64,000 nt of DNA from G965222505 sp965222505 (lineage in GTDB: Bacteria; Bacteroidota; Rhodothermia; Rhodothermales; DATKEJ01), in the NCBI GenBank assembly GCA_965222505.1, contig OZ244956.1, positions 620,001 through 684,000 on the forward strand, in the 5' to 3' direction. A model generated the notes under the pieces. The model had not been told where the DNA came from. It saw nothing but the letters and a program-made list of their open reading frames with translations, and ran no database searches. Made by a program: the position numbers and the translations under genes. Numbering within the stretch: the first letter of the stretch is position 1; the number at the start of each line of letters is the position of its first letter. This document shows positions 17,640 to 26,631 of this stretch, in pieces.

Positions 17640-18182
17640 ATGGAAGTCTTTCGCTCCATGCTCACCATTGCCTCTATTTTTGTCATCCCCTTGCTCATTG
17701 TGGGCTTTCCCCTCTATGGACTCTATAAGAAGGTCCCGGTTTATGAAGAGTTTGTCGAAGGCGCAAAGGAAGGCTTTTCCGTGGCCGTGACCATCATCCC
17801 CTACCTCGTTGCCATCCTGTTTGCGATTGCCATGTTCCGGGCCTCCGGAGCACTGGACTTTATGATTGAGGGCTTACGGCCCATGCTGGGCTGGCTGGGG
17901 GTGCCTGCAGAATTGGTCCCCATGATGATCGTACGCCCCCTGACCGGCTCCGGCTCAGCCGCCATCGTGGTCGATATGATCAGCCAGTTTGGGGAAGATT
18001 CGGTCTTGGTCAAGATGGCTGCGACGATGTTTGGCTCGACGGAAACGACGTTTTACGTGATCGCGGTCTACTTCGGCGCGGTGAACGTGAAGAAAACGCG
18101 GCATGCCGTACCGGCCGGTTTGCTTGCCGATTTCGCCGCGGTCTTTGCATCGGTCTACATTATCCGCTGGATGTTTGGATAA
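17640..18182 (+). CDS. SpmB-like nucleoside-recognition (Gate) domain membrane protein
   Basis: 180 residues with about five helices. The core PYLVAILFAIAMFRASGALD, VRPLTGSGSAAIVVDM and MFGSTETTFYVIAVYFGAVNVKK follows SpmB of Bacillus. It directly follows the SpmA-like gene and probably forms a complex with it in the inner membrane. The start ATG is 12 bp after the SpmA stop, so translation may be coupled. Confidence 0.9.
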   Translation: MEVFRSMLTIASIFVIPLLIVGFPLYGLYKKVPVYEEFVEGAKEGFSVAVTIIPYLVAILFAIAMFRASGALDFMIEGLRPMLGWLGVPAELVPMMIVRPLTGSGSAAIVVDMISQFGEDSVLVKMAATMFGSTETTFYVIAVYFGAVNVKKTRHAVPAGLLADFAAVFASVYIIRWMFG

Positions 18183-18265
18183 TATGGGGATGATTTGTGA
18201 TTGCGCATTGGTGATCACAAACCATCAATCACCAATACTTTATTACTCCACGATCCCCCCCTCCC

Positions 18266-19447
18266 GTGCAGCCCCCTCGTTACACCGTCCATCCGCCATC
18301 GGTCTGGGCCCTGAAATCGGCCCTGTTTCCGCCGATGCGCATGCTCTGGCGACCGCGTGTATTGCATCCAGAGAACATCCCCACCGGTGCATGCTTCATC
18401 TATGGGAACCATGCCAACAACATGGATCCCTTCCTGATTAACCTGTTCACAAAGGAAGTGACCGCCGGGGCCATGGCGCACGACCACGTCCGAAAAGGGC
18501 TCTTTGCCGCCCTGCTTCGTGGGATCGGCATTTTCCCTACCCGAAAACAGGTGCCGGAACCCCATCTGATTCGGACGCTCTTTCGGCTCTTGCAACACAA
18601 CCGTCAAATTGTGATCTACCCGCAGGGCGGACGCAGTTGGAATGGACAACCAACGACCACCTGGCTGCCGGCGACCGTCAAGCTGTTTATGAGGGCCGGG
18701 GTACCGATTCATCCCGTGTTTGTCCATGGATCGTACGTCGGGTGGCCACGCTGGGCTGCGTATCCCCGTCCGGCCCGCATCAAGGTGGAATTTTTACCTC
18801 CTGTCACGCTCAACAGAAAAGATGACCCAGAAGAAGTAACCCGTAGGCTCCAGGCCCTCATAGACCACGACGAAAACGTAGTCGAGACGGCATTACGCCC
18901 CAAACGGGCGTATCAACCCGCTAAAGGGATCGAAAAGTTGCTCTACCGTGATCCGGATACCGGAGCAATAAATGGCCTCTATACGCCAGATGGCTACCTC
19001 GTCCAAAACCAGGCTGGAACTCTCAAGTATCGGATGCACCCGGACAGTCGGCTGGAAGACCTCAATGCCGGCACTCTGCATACGACGGCGGAATTGTATG
19101 ACCGCATTCGGGCCCTCCCCCTGCCCCATGCCCAGGGCGGGCCTTTGCTCCGGCAACGGGTAGACGTCTTTATCGAAAAGGCAGAAGCCCCTCTTGCCCC
19201 GGCTGGCACACATGAGGCCCTTTTATATCTCGATGCGGTGCGCCTGAAAGGAAAGCATGAGACGCAAACCCTCTCCCTCGACCAAATCCAGTATATTGAC
19301 ATTGGTAAAAACACCCGCCTGCAACTGACCACGCCCGACGGGCTAACCGAATTACGTTTCTTGTACGGTGGGAGTGCGTTATGCTGGCGGGATGTGCTTT
19401 ACCAACGCACAAAGAAGCCCCTGCCCTCTTCCATACAACCCACCTGA
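18266..19447 (+). CDS. PlsC-type 1-acylglycerol-3-phosphate acyltransferase with C-terminal extension
   Basis: 393 residues. The acyltransferase domain fills the first 210, with the catalytic NHANNMDPF (NHx4D form), the FPTR block GIFPTRKQ, the substrate motif YPQGGRS (family FPEGTRS) and a Pro motif near VKVEFLPPV-like sequence. The remaining 180 residues do not belong to PlsC; they look like a mixed alpha/beta domain that could regulate or dock. Expected role: transfer of an acyl chain to a lysophospholipid at the inner membrane. It is 6 bp from the following symporter gene. Confidence 0.85.
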   Translation: MQPPRYTVHPPSVWALKSALFPPMRMLWRPRVLHPENIPTGACFIYGNHANNMDPFLINLFTKEVTAGAMAHDHVRKGLFAALLRGIGIFPTRKQVPEPHLIRTLFRLLQHNRQIVIYPQGGRSWNGQPTTTWLPATVKLFMRAGVPIHPVFVHGSYVGWPRWAAYPRPARIKVEFLPPVTLNRKDDPEEVTRRLQALIDHDENVVETALRPKRAYQPAKGIEKLLYRDPDTGAINGLYTPDGYLVQNQAGTLKYRMHPDSRLEDLNAGTLHTTAELYDRIRALPLPHAQGGPLLRQRVDVFIEKAEAPLAPAGTHEALLYLDAVRLKGKHETQTLSLDQIQYIDIGKNTRLQLTTPDGLTELRFLYGGSALCWRDVLYQRTKKPLPSSIQPT

Positions 19448-19453
19448 TCGCCT

Positions 19454-20830
19454 ATGACGGCCTGGACCCTCACCTTTTCAGCCCAGGATCTGTTTCTGGA
19501 CTTTGCCGTGGTCAGTTTACTCCTGGTGATGGGTACCTTGGGCCGACGGTACATCCCGTTCTTGCAACGCTACTTGATTCCCAATTGTCTGGTTGCTGGA
19601 TTTTTGGGCTTGTGTTTCGGCCCTGAGCTTTTGGGATGGCTGCCTTTTGAGGGCGGAAGAATGGGCATGTACGTGTATCACTTGCTCGCCATCATGTTCA
19701 TTGCTGTGGGCCTCCGGGGATCGGCCACGCGGACCCGGGCGGCGGTGCATGTCGGGTTTGTTCAGATTCTGGTGTTCCTCCTGCAAGCCCTGATCGGCCT
19801 GACGCTGGCCTTGCTGCTGGTTTATTGGTTACAGCCGGACCTGTATCCGGCAGTGGGCTTGCTGCTGACGTTGGGGTTTGGCATGGGACCGGGCGTGGCG
19901 TATGCCATTGGACAGTCGTGGGAGAGTTATGGGTTTGAGGGAGCCGGGTCAATCGGATTGGCCCTGGCTGCCATTGGGTTTTTGGTGGCCTACGGAACGG
20001 GTATGATGATCGTCAACAGCGGCATACGGCGTGGGGATACCGAGTTGTTGTCCTCTCCACAGGCCATGGATCCCGAGATCCGGACGGGGATCGTCTCCAC
20101 AGAGCCGGTGTGTGGCGGAAAACGGACCACCTTCTCAGGGGCCATTGATGTGCTTACGTTGCACATTGCTTTTGTGGGGATGATCTATTTGTTCACCTTT
20201 GTGGTGGTACAAACTGCGGCTTCGGCATTCACAGCCTGGGGATTGGGCGCACAGGTCCCTACCCTCTGGTCTTTCCACTTTATCGCTGCGAACTTGCTGG
20301 CCCTAGGGGTACGCCGCATCCTGAATAGCAGAGGAAGTGACCGCATACTGGACGCCGGTCTCCTGAACCGTATCACAGGACTGACCGCCGATTACCTGAT
20401 TGCGTCTTCCATCATGGCCATCAGCGTGCAGGTGGTCTGGACGTATGCCCTTCCTATTGCCCTGTTGGTTTTGGTGGGCACACCCCTGACGTACTTCGTG
20501 GTGAAGTGGGCCACAGAACGGACGTTTACGGACTACCCCTTCGAGCGATTTATTGGCCTGTATGGAGAAATGACCGGCACCTTGACCTCTGGTTTGGCGC
20601 TGGTCCGAGTCACGGATCCTGAATACGAAACCCCGGTGGCGCAAGACCTGGCCCTGGGAAGTGGCGTGGCCCTGACGCTGGGTTTTCCGTTGCTGTTGGT
20701 GTTAAACTGGCCGTTCACCTGGTTCAAAGGTGAGTTGATCGGGTACGCCGTGGTGATGGGCATCTGCGTCGTTTACCTGGTCTGTTTGTTGTGGGTGTGG
20801 ACGCGGTTCGGGTTAAAGTTGCGGGCATAA
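19454..20830 (+). CDS. ESS-type (GltS-like) sodium:anion symporter
   Basis: A 458-residue membrane protein with two similar halves of hydrophobic helices. The conserved Gly-rich loops are visible: LLTLGFGMGPGVAYAIGQSW near 140-160 and YGEMTGTLTSGLALVRVTDPE near 375-395, where glutamate:Na+ symporters keep their pore motifs. Substrate may be glutamate or another carboxylate; the family now includes many uncharacterised members. It is the last plus-strand gene before a hairpin that terminates the convergent gene. Confidence 0.78.
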   Translation: MTAWTLTFSAQDLFLDFAVVSLLLVMGTLGRRYIPFLQRYLIPNCLVAGFLGLCFGPELLGWLPFEGGRMGMYVYHLLAIMFIAVGLRGSATRTRAAVHVGFVQILVFLLQALIGLTLALLLVYWLQPDLYPAVGLLLTLGFGMGPGVAYAIGQSWESYGFEGAGSIGLALAAIGFLVAYGTGMMIVNSGIRRGDTELLSSPQAMDPEIRTGIVSTEPVCGGKRTTFSGAIDVLTLHIAFVGMIYLFTFVVVQTAASAFTAWGLGAQVPTLWSFHFIAANLLALGVRRILNSRGSDRILDAGLLNRITGLTADYLIASSIMAISVQVVWTYALPIALLVLVGTPLTYFVVKWATERTFTDYPFERFIGLYGEMTGTLTSGLALVRVTDPEYETPVAQDLALGSGVALTLGFPLLLVLNWPFTWFKGELIGYAVVMGICVVYLVCLLWVWTRFGLKLRA

Positions 20831-20868
20831 AAAAAGCGGTGCAGGACTGGCATGTCCATGCACCGCTT
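20829..20868 (-). terminator. Rho-independent terminator of the CBM48 gene
   Basis: A 10-bp stem AAGCGGTGCA/TGCACCGCTT (20834-20843 and 20859-20868). Read on the minus strand it is followed by a run of seven T, so it ends the 20895-21194 transcript. On the plus strand the hairpin could also slow the symporter transcript. Confidence 0.85.
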
Positions 20869-20894
20869 ATCGCCGAACAGGCGAAAGACAGAGC

Positions 20895-21194
20895 CTACAG
20901 TTCGATAACACTGTTTTGGCTGCCGAAGGGGGTATATTCGAAGCGGTCGGCACCTTCTTCGTTTTTCCACTCTTGGCCGTCCACGAGGTAGCGAAAGGCA
21001 TAGGTAGCACCCGGCTTGAGGGAGACAGCCGTCGACCACACCCCTTTTTTCTTGGCAAGTTTCATGGTGTGCTTGTCGGCATCCCACTCGTTGAATTCAC
21101 CGAGTACCGCGACGCGGTCCTGGGCGATTTCGGCCGGGAGTTCGAAGGTGACTTTGCAGGATTTGCCCTTCGGGCTATATTTTTTATTGATCAT
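20895..21194 (-). CDS. Glycogen-binding (CBM48 / isoamylase early-set) domain protein
   Basis: A 99-residue stand-alone domain. KVTFELPAEIA, VAVLGEFNEWD, the aromatic/basic middle and FRYLVDGQEWKNEEGADRFEYTPFG are the conserved pieces of the beta-sandwich found at the N-terminus of glycogen branching enzymes and in AMPK beta. No enzyme domain is attached. It may target a partner to glycogen or act as a starch binder. It has its own terminator and is transcribed alone. Confidence 0.88.
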   Translation of the reverse strand: MINKKYSPKGKSCKVTFELPAEIAQDRVAVLGEFNEWDADKHTMKLAKKKGVWSTAVSLKPGATYAFRYLVDGQEWKNEEGADRFEYTPFGSQNSVIEL

Positions 21195-21475
21195 GGTCTT
21201 GGTTCAGGTTAAGGGTGATTCAGTTCGGATGCAGCGATACGACAACGGGCAAGGACCAGCCCCCATTTTCATTGGGAAGGTTGAATTTTGCTTGCCTGAT
21301 TAGAGATGTCGGAACGCTATGCGCTGAATTACAGCCCAGAAGATCCCCCATTTTCCCCTTGTGAGTCAAGCAAAAAGAATAAAAGCGCTTACATCGTGAA
21401 CGTATTCACCTGTCGTTCAAGCCGCGTTCAATGGATCTTCGAGATGCAGGCTGGTTGGCCTCTCTTTACGACGTA

Positions 21476-21991
21476 TTACGCCCCTCTCCTGATGAACGCT
21501 TCCTCTTTTCTGGCGTGCCTGAAGGCTGCGGCGCATGTGTGGGCCCAGGCCCGGACGGCCTCCAGGTCTTCGGCTGAGGAGCCGGTGTCTATCTCCAGCA
21601 TAGCATACACCTCTGCCGCGCTGAATTGACTCAGCCTTTGGCGCATCAGTTTACCGGCTGCACAGAAATGAGGGTCATAATAATGGTCTCCCAGAGCCAC
21701 GATGCCGAAGATCAGATGTGACAGATCCGGCTCAATCATCTCTATAGCTTCATAGAAGTCGATGGCATTGTCCGGAAGTTCGCCCTCGCCCCAGGTACTG
21801 ATACAAACCAGCAGTTGGTGATAGTCGGCCAGGAGTTCGGGGTAGGCATCGGCCATGTCGAGCAGGTGCACGGTAAAGCCCTCTGCTTCCAATGCTTCGG
21901 CCATGCTGTAGGCCACCGCTTCGGCATTCCCCGTTTGGGTGCCGAAGAGCAAGAGGATATCGGGAAAAGCCGATGGAAAGCCGGGCACCAT
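21476..21991 (-). CDS. Flavodoxin-domain protein
   Basis: 171 residues with the FMN phosphate loop FGTQTGNAEAVA (about residues 16-27), the STWGEGELPDNA loop and the GIVALGDHYY loop, in the order seen in flavodoxins and sulfite reductase flavoproteins. It is a single domain and should work as a cytoplasmic electron carrier. Partner unknown. The 281-bp gap to the CBM48 gene holds nothing I can identify. Confidence 0.88.
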   Translation of the reverse strand: MVPGFPSAFPDILLLFGTQTGNAEAVAYSMAEALEAEGFTVHLLDMADAYPELLADYHQLLVCISTWGEGELPDNAIDFYEAIEMIEPDLSHLIFGIVALGDHYYDPHFCAAGKLMRQRLSQFSAAEVYAMLEIDTGSSAEDLEAVRAWAHTCAAAFRHARKEEAFIRRGA

Positions 21992-22257
21992 TGTTATGTG
22001 GGGGGAGGGTATGGAGATTTGAGGTATGGTGGAATCTTCACGGACAAAATCGGTCTAATTCACTATTCTAGGACTTCGTTCCCGGCGTGGGGCTACCGAT
22101 TCCTCCACTACCTGCCGCCTGCGCCCGTACGTTGACCGATATGTTCGGCCCGCCCGCTTGATGGGAATTGTGATCCAGTGTGTCGGCCAATTTCGCGTTG
22201 TTATTTGATTCAACCTGGCTTTGTCTTCTCGGTCAGAGACCCCGCCTGACGGCTTAT

Positions 22258-22290
22258 TTTGTCTTACCAATTATTCGCCGTATATTTTTG
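22258..22290 (+). promoter_or_regulatory. Bacteroidota-type promoter for the HlyD-VTC-DUF4956 operon
   Basis: TTTG (22258-22261), a 21-bp spacer and TATTTTTG (22283-22290) fit the -33/-7 consensus TTTG-N19-21-TAnnTTTG of Bacteroidota. The same spacing occurs at 40910-40942. The remaining 266 bp back to the flavodoxin gene shows no gene. Confidence 0.6.
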
Positions 22291-22311
22291 GCGTACGTCC
22301 CATCGTACTGG

Positions 22312-22345
22312 CAAGGCTTATGCACAGTAAGCCTTGGAGGCCAAG
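22312..22345 (+). promoter_or_regulatory. Two mutually exclusive leader hairpins
   Basis: CAAGGCTTA (22312-22320) pairs with TAAGCCTTG (22328-22336) over a 7-nt loop. The 3' arm overlaps a second hairpin CTTGG-AGG-CCAAG (22333-22345), so only one can form at a time. They lie in the 5' leader of the operon, before its start codon. There is no T-run, so attenuation is not demonstrated. Confidence 0.4.
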
Positions 22346-22374
22346 TCTGCACATAGCGAGGAGTGCATTTGGGG

Positions 22375-23523
22375 ATGTTTGCGTATTTTTTTCAGCATAA
22401 GAGAGATACGCATCGGGGCAAGCCTGCGTCGATGCTAACTTGGTCTGCCCAAAACAGATCCAGTGGTCCTATTTTGCTGATTGCCACGGTGCTTATCCTG
22501 ACGGGTCTGGTATTTTTGCTCATGCCGGACACGCCCTACACCATTGAAGCCAAAGGCCAGCTCCTTCCCACGAAGGAATGGATGGTCACCCGCACCGCCG
22601 ATGCCTACCTGAGCGCGACCCTCTACAACCACGCCCTCGGCACCCCCGAATCGTTTTCTGTAGCCCAGTTTGAACGGCAGGACGCGATGCGTTTTGTATT
22701 TAACCCCTCGGTTACCCATGATCAATTCATTCAGGCCGGGGATACCGTTGGGGTCATGCATTCGAGCATGGTCAATCGGGAATTGGCTCAGCTTCAAAGC
22801 CAGTTGGCCGTCGAGCAAGCCACCCTCAACCTGTACCTGGCCGGTGAGAAATCGGCTACGGTGGTCGAAGCCCAGCGACAGCTACGCCGTGCCCAAGTCC
22901 GAGTGGACGAGCAGGAAAAAATTGTGGCCCGGCTCCAGACACTCAAGGAGAAAGGCATTACTTCGGATCAAGAGTTGGAGATTGAGGAAGGCACCCTCCG
23001 GGTCTTGCAGTCGGAGGTTGGTATTGCCCGCGCCCGGCTGCAAACGGTTCAAACCGGCGCCAAGCCTGAACAGCTTGACCTCGTACGGGCTCGGATTGCC
23101 GGGTTGGAAAGCGAAATCGAAGCGGTCAGTCAACGGGCAGAGAACTTCACCCTGGTCTCTCCCATCGACGGCGCGTTGTACATGCGCACCCAGAGCGACA
23201 CCCTGCTGGTGGTCGCGGATACGTCCCGATTCATCGTGTTTATGCCGGTCGGTTGGGATGAGCGTCCCTTCATGGAAGCCGGTCAGGAAGTTAAAATTGA
23301 AAACCCCGGTTTGCCGGGGGCCTATACGGGCCGTTTGATCCGTATGGAGAACTACGTCCACAACATGGGCGGCAAGCAGGGATTCATGGCTATGGCTGAA
23401 GTGCGCCCGGATGCGTATCTTTTACCCGGAATCATGGTAAAATGTACCATCGTTAGTGACCCGGTTTCTCCGCTGGAACAGGTCAAACGCTTTTTCAAGG
23501 CGTCATTGCCATCAAATCAATGA
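22375..23523 (+). CDS. HlyD-like membrane-fusion (adaptor) protein
   Basis: 382 residues. An N-terminal membrane anchor (about 31-50) is followed by a beta segment with IEAKGQLLPTKEW, a long coiled-coil hairpin (about 125-240, rich in Gln/Glu/Arg heptads and containing EKGITSDQELE), a second lipoyl-like half with FTLVSPIDGALYMRTQ, and a beta-barrel. This is the plan of periplasmic adaptors of efflux pumps and type I secretion. GAGGAG lies before the ATG at 22375; a GTG at 22363 is also in frame. No inner-membrane pump or outer-membrane channel is next to it; instead it overlaps the VTC gene by 4 bp (ATGA). Confidence 0.85.
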   Translation: MFAYFFQHKRDTHRGKPASMLTWSAQNRSSGPILLIATVLILTGLVFLLMPDTPYTIEAKGQLLPTKEWMVTRTADAYLSATLYNHALGTPESFSVAQFERQDAMRFVFNPSVTHDQFIQAGDTVGVMHSSMVNRELAQLQSQLAVEQATLNLYLAGEKSATVVEAQRQLRRAQVRVDEQEKIVARLQTLKEKGITSDQELEIEEGTLRVLQSEVGIARARLQTVQTGAKPEQLDLVRARIAGLESEIEAVSQRAENFTLVSPIDGALYMRTQSDTLLVVADTSRFIVFMPVGWDERPFMEAGQEVKIENPGLPGAYTGRLIRMENYVHNMGGKQGFMAMAEVRPDAYLLPGIMVKCTIVSDPVSPLEQVKRFFKASLPSNQ

Positions 23524-24392
23524 GGCGCTTTGAGTACAAATATCTCGTCCCCTGTGAGCGGCTTGATGAGCTGAGGGAGTGCGTACGACCATTCGTCGAG
23601 TTGGACAAGTACGCAGAGCGTTCAGGGGGGCAGTACACGGTCCGCAGCATCTACTTCGATACGCCCAGGCTGTCCAACTACCTGCAAAAGATCGAAGGCC
23701 TCAAGATGCGAAAGAAGTTGCGGATTAGAGGCTATAACAAAGCGGCCCCGGACAGTCTGGTCTTTCTAGAGATTAAACGTCGGTATGGGGTCCCGATTGC
23801 AAAGAACCGAGCCCCCCTTTACTACCGCAACTTACCGGCCCTGTTGGCCACGGGCGATTACCAGACCTACATTCGCAAGAACTTTGGGATGCCCAATGCC
23901 TATGAGGATGCCCAGCGTTTCCTCTACAATATGCACCGGCATGCCATGCGGCCTGTTGTGACCGTCGTCTATGACCGGGAAGCCTTCGTTGGCAAATTTG
24001 ACCATACGGTTCGGGTGACGTTCGACAAGAACCTGCGCTCCGAGATCTTCCCTGAGATCGACAATTTGTATAGTGATGCCAAATTGCGGTATACCCACAA
24101 GGCACACTTTATCCTGGAGATCAAGTTCTTCGGCTCAACTATGCCCGCCTGGGGGCGTTCCATCGTCGCCCAATTTGGCCTCTGGCAAAAGGCATTGTCC
24201 AAGTACACCATGTCGATTGACACGCATGAAATCGCCATCGACTTTGTATCCACGGTCAGCCATACCCGGATGCCGAACGCAGACTTGTTCCATCCCCACG
24301 TTGGAGACGGCGCCAACCGCACCCCGCAGATGACCCCTGTTTACCGGGTTCCACCGCTGACTTCCCCAACAACCAAAAAATCATCCGCGTAG
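23520..24392 (+). CDS. VTC-domain protein, probable polyphosphate polymerase
   Basis: 290 residues, a single VTC/CYTH-type triphosphate tunnel domain. The tunnel charges are kept: FEYKY (Glu5, Lys7), KLRIR (Arg68, Arg70), LEIKRR (Glu84, Lys86), YDREAF, FDKNLRS, LEIKFFG (Glu200, Lys202) and SKYTMSID (227-234), which is the pattern of yeast Vtc4 and bacterial VTC enzymes. Known VTC domains build polyphosphate from ATP. There is no SPX domain and no membrane helix, so membrane coupling would come from the DUF4956 partner six bp downstream. Start overlaps the adaptor stop. Confidence 0.87.
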   Translation: MRRFEYKYLVPCERLDELRECVRPFVELDKYAERSGGQYTVRSIYFDTPRLSNYLQKIEGLKMRKKLRIRGYNKAAPDSLVFLEIKRRYGVPIAKNRAPLYYRNLPALLATGDYQTYIRKNFGMPNAYEDAQRFLYNMHRHAMRPVVTVVYDREAFVGKFDHTVRVTFDKNLRSEIFPEIDNLYSDAKLRYTHKAHFILEIKFFGSTMPAWGRSIVAQFGLWQKALSKYTMSIDTHEIAIDFVSTVSHTRMPNADLFHPHVGDGANRTPQMTPVYRVPPLTSPTTKKSSA

Positions 24393-24398
24393 CCCCGT

Positions 24399-25076
24399 AT
24401 GTTTTCGGACGCTCAAAATCTGTTTAGCTTTTCCCTCTCGCTTCAGGAGGTGGCCGTCCGTTTCCTGGTGGCGCTGGTTTGTGGCGTCATCATTTCGCTG
24501 TTTTACCGATGGACGTACCGGGGCACTAGCTATTCGGCGGCCTTCGTCACCTCGCTCATCCTCCTGAGCATGATCACCTCCAGCGTGATTATGGTGATCG
24601 GCAACAACCTAGCTCGCGCATTCGGCCTTGTGGGCGCGATGTCGATCATCCGGTTCCGCTCAGCGGTGAAGGATACCAACGACATCATTTTCATCTTCTT
24701 CAGCCTGGCGATGGGTATGGCCGCCGGTGTGGGCCTCCCCCAGGTAGCCATTACGGGTACCCTATTAATTGGGATCATTGTCTGGATCCTGACCATCACC
24801 AACTACGCCGTCCCGATCAAACGGGAGTACCTGCTCCAGTTTAACTATATCCCCAACGGCGACGGCAGTCCGGCGTACCTCCCCATCCTGCAACAATTCT
24901 GCCAACGGCATAAGATGGTCAACGTCAAATCCATCGGTGATGCTGAGGATTTGTTTGAGCTTTCCTTCTACATTAAGCTCAAAAACAAGGAGCAGAGCGA
25001 AGCCCTGATGCGGGCCCTGAGCCAGACCCACGGCGTGCACTACGCCAACCTCTTCTTCGACGAAGCCCAGGTGTAG
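24399..25076 (+). CDS. DUF4956 membrane protein (VTC partner)
   Basis: 225 residues. Four hydrophobic helices (about 19-37, 48-67, 96-115, 118-137) surround the family motif GAMSIIRFRSAVKDTND (79-95), which resembles the MgtC family pore loop. A soluble C-terminal domain of about 80 residues follows. DUF4956 genes are often found beside VTC-domain genes. It is the last gene of the three-gene operon and meets the convergent transporter gene after 4 bp. It may be the channel or membrane seat for the polymerase, by analogy with the yeast VTC complex. Confidence 0.87.
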   Translation: MFSDAQNLFSFSLSLQEVAVRFLVALVCGVIISLFYRWTYRGTSYSAAFVTSLILLSMITSSVIMVIGNNLARAFGLVGAMSIIRFRSAVKDTNDIIFIFFSLAMGMAAGVGLPQVAITGTLLIGIIVWILTITNYAVPIKREYLLQFNYIPNGDGSPAYLPILQQFCQRHKMVNVKSIGDAEDLFELSFYIKLKNKEQSEALMRALSQTHGVHYANLFFDEAQV

Positions 25077-25080
25077 CGGG

Positions 25081-26532
25081 TTATCCGGTGAAGTTGATGG
25101 CGACGGCCACCGCAAGCACCACAAAACCGAACAGGAAAAGTACGATTTGCAAGGGCAAGATCCACCGTGCCCACTTCGTCCACGGCACACCAGACAAGGA
25201 CAAGGCCCCCATTAATACGGCGCTGGTCGGAATGATCAGGTTGGTAAAGCCGTCTCCCATCTGAAACGCGAGCACTGCGGTCTGCCGGGTTACCCCCAAC
25301 AGATCGGCCAGCGGGGCCATGAGAGGCATGGTGAGCGCGGCCTGCCCACTGCCGGACGGCACGAAAAAGTTAATGAGCGTCTGTGTGGCAAACATCGCCA
25401 TGGCAGCCACCGTAGCCCCCATACCCTCCAATGCAGAGGACAATCCATGCAGGATGGTGTCGATGATCTGTCCATCCTGCATCACGACCAAAATGCCTCG
25501 GGCCAGTCCGATGATGAGTGCGGTTGCGACGAGGTCCTTGGCCCCTTCCATAAAGGCCCGAGCCGTCCCATTGGCCCCAAGCCCACCTACGGCACCCATC
25601 ACCAATCCGATAGCGACAAACAAGGCGGCGATTTCCACAATGTACCACTTAAAAACCAGTACCCCGAACACCAGCACGCCCAGGCCCATAAAAAACACCC
25701 ACAACACCGACCGCTGCCGGCTCGTAAATGCCGTGTCCTCCGTATCCAGGTGCATACCATCTTTGCGTTTTTGTTCATCCAGCGCATAGGTAGGGCTTCG
25801 GGTGGGGTCTTTTTGTACCCGCTTGGCATGCCACATTACAAAACCAACGGCGAGGCTAGTCGTGATGACCCACAGCACAAGCCGGAAGGGCACCCCGGAG
25901 AACAACGGCACCCCGGCGATACCCTGGGCCACCCCTACCGTAAAAGGATTCAGGTAGGCCGCTGCAAATCCAGCCCCGGAGCCGACGAATGGGATGGCCG
26001 TCCCAACAATGGAATCGTACCCGAGGGCCAGGGAAAGAGGTACGAAAATGAGAACAAACGGTATGGTCTCCTCCGCCATCCCGAAGATCGCGCCGCCCAG
26101 GGAGAACAAGACCATAAAAATGGGGATGAGCATCAGTTCCAGGGTGCGCGATTGCCGGGAAGCCCGGACCAGATTGCGGAGTGAAGCATCAATCGCCCCT
26201 GTCTTTTGCAACACGGCAAAGGCCCCCCCCACCAATAAGACAAATGCAATAATGGGCGCAGCCTCAGGATCAACAAACCCGAGGATGGGCGCTTTTAAGA
26301 TCATGCCGATGGTATGCTGGATACGGCCCCCCCAGGATACATCCTCCCGCGGCACCTCTGCATATGAACCCGGCACCACCACTTCCCGTGTGCCAACGCC
26401 CTCCACCTCAATCTGAGTTGTTTCAAAAGCCCCGGCCGGTATGATCCAGGTCAGCAGGCCAGCCAATACGATGATGGAGAAAATGATGAGGGTCGTTTCC
26501 GGCGCTTTGAAACGGGGTTGTTCGGTGGACAT
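25081..26532 (-). CDS. YfcC-family (C4-dicarboxylate/arginine-ornithine type) transporter
   Basis: 483 residues, about 12 helices. The N-terminus has a helix ending WIIPAGAFE, then GGRIQHTIGMILKAP and LVGGAFAVLQKTGAID; later NFFVPSGSGQAALTMPLMAPLADLLGVTRQ and MGDGFTNLIIPTSAVLMG are hallmark loops of the YfcC group. Substrates in the group include basic amino acids, but this protein's substrate is unknown. The ATG at 26532 starts MSTEQPRFKAPET; an upstream start adds a non-conserved stretch. Confidence 0.87.
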   Translation of the reverse strand: MSTEQPRFKAPETTLIIFSIIVLAGLLTWIIPAGAFETTQIEVEGVGTREVVVPGSYAEVPREDVSWGGRIQHTIGMILKAPILGFVDPEAAPIIAFVLLVGGAFAVLQKTGAIDASLRNLVRASRQSRTLELMLIPIFMVLFSLGGAIFGMAEETIPFVLIFVPLSLALGYDSIVGTAIPFVGSGAGFAAAYLNPFTVGVAQGIAGVPLFSGVPFRLVLWVITTSLAVGFVMWHAKRVQKDPTRSPTYALDEQKRKDGMHLDTEDTAFTSRQRSVLWVFFMGLGVLVFGVLVFKWYIVEIAALFVAIGLVMGAVGGLGANGTARAFMEGAKDLVATALIIGLARGILVVMQDGQIIDTILHGLSSALEGMGATVAAMAMFATQTLINFFVPSGSGQAALTMPLMAPLADLLGVTRQTAVLAFQMGDGFTNLIIPTSAVLMGALSLSGVPWTKWARWILPLQIVLFLFGFVVLAVAVAINFTG

Positions 26533-26631
26533 GGGCAGCAGGGTTTGGGGACCAGGGATAGGCTTCCCCAATAATACGGCCTCTCCAGGGAAATTGCATC
26601 CCTCTCTCAAATGGCACAGGCTGTTGCCCCC

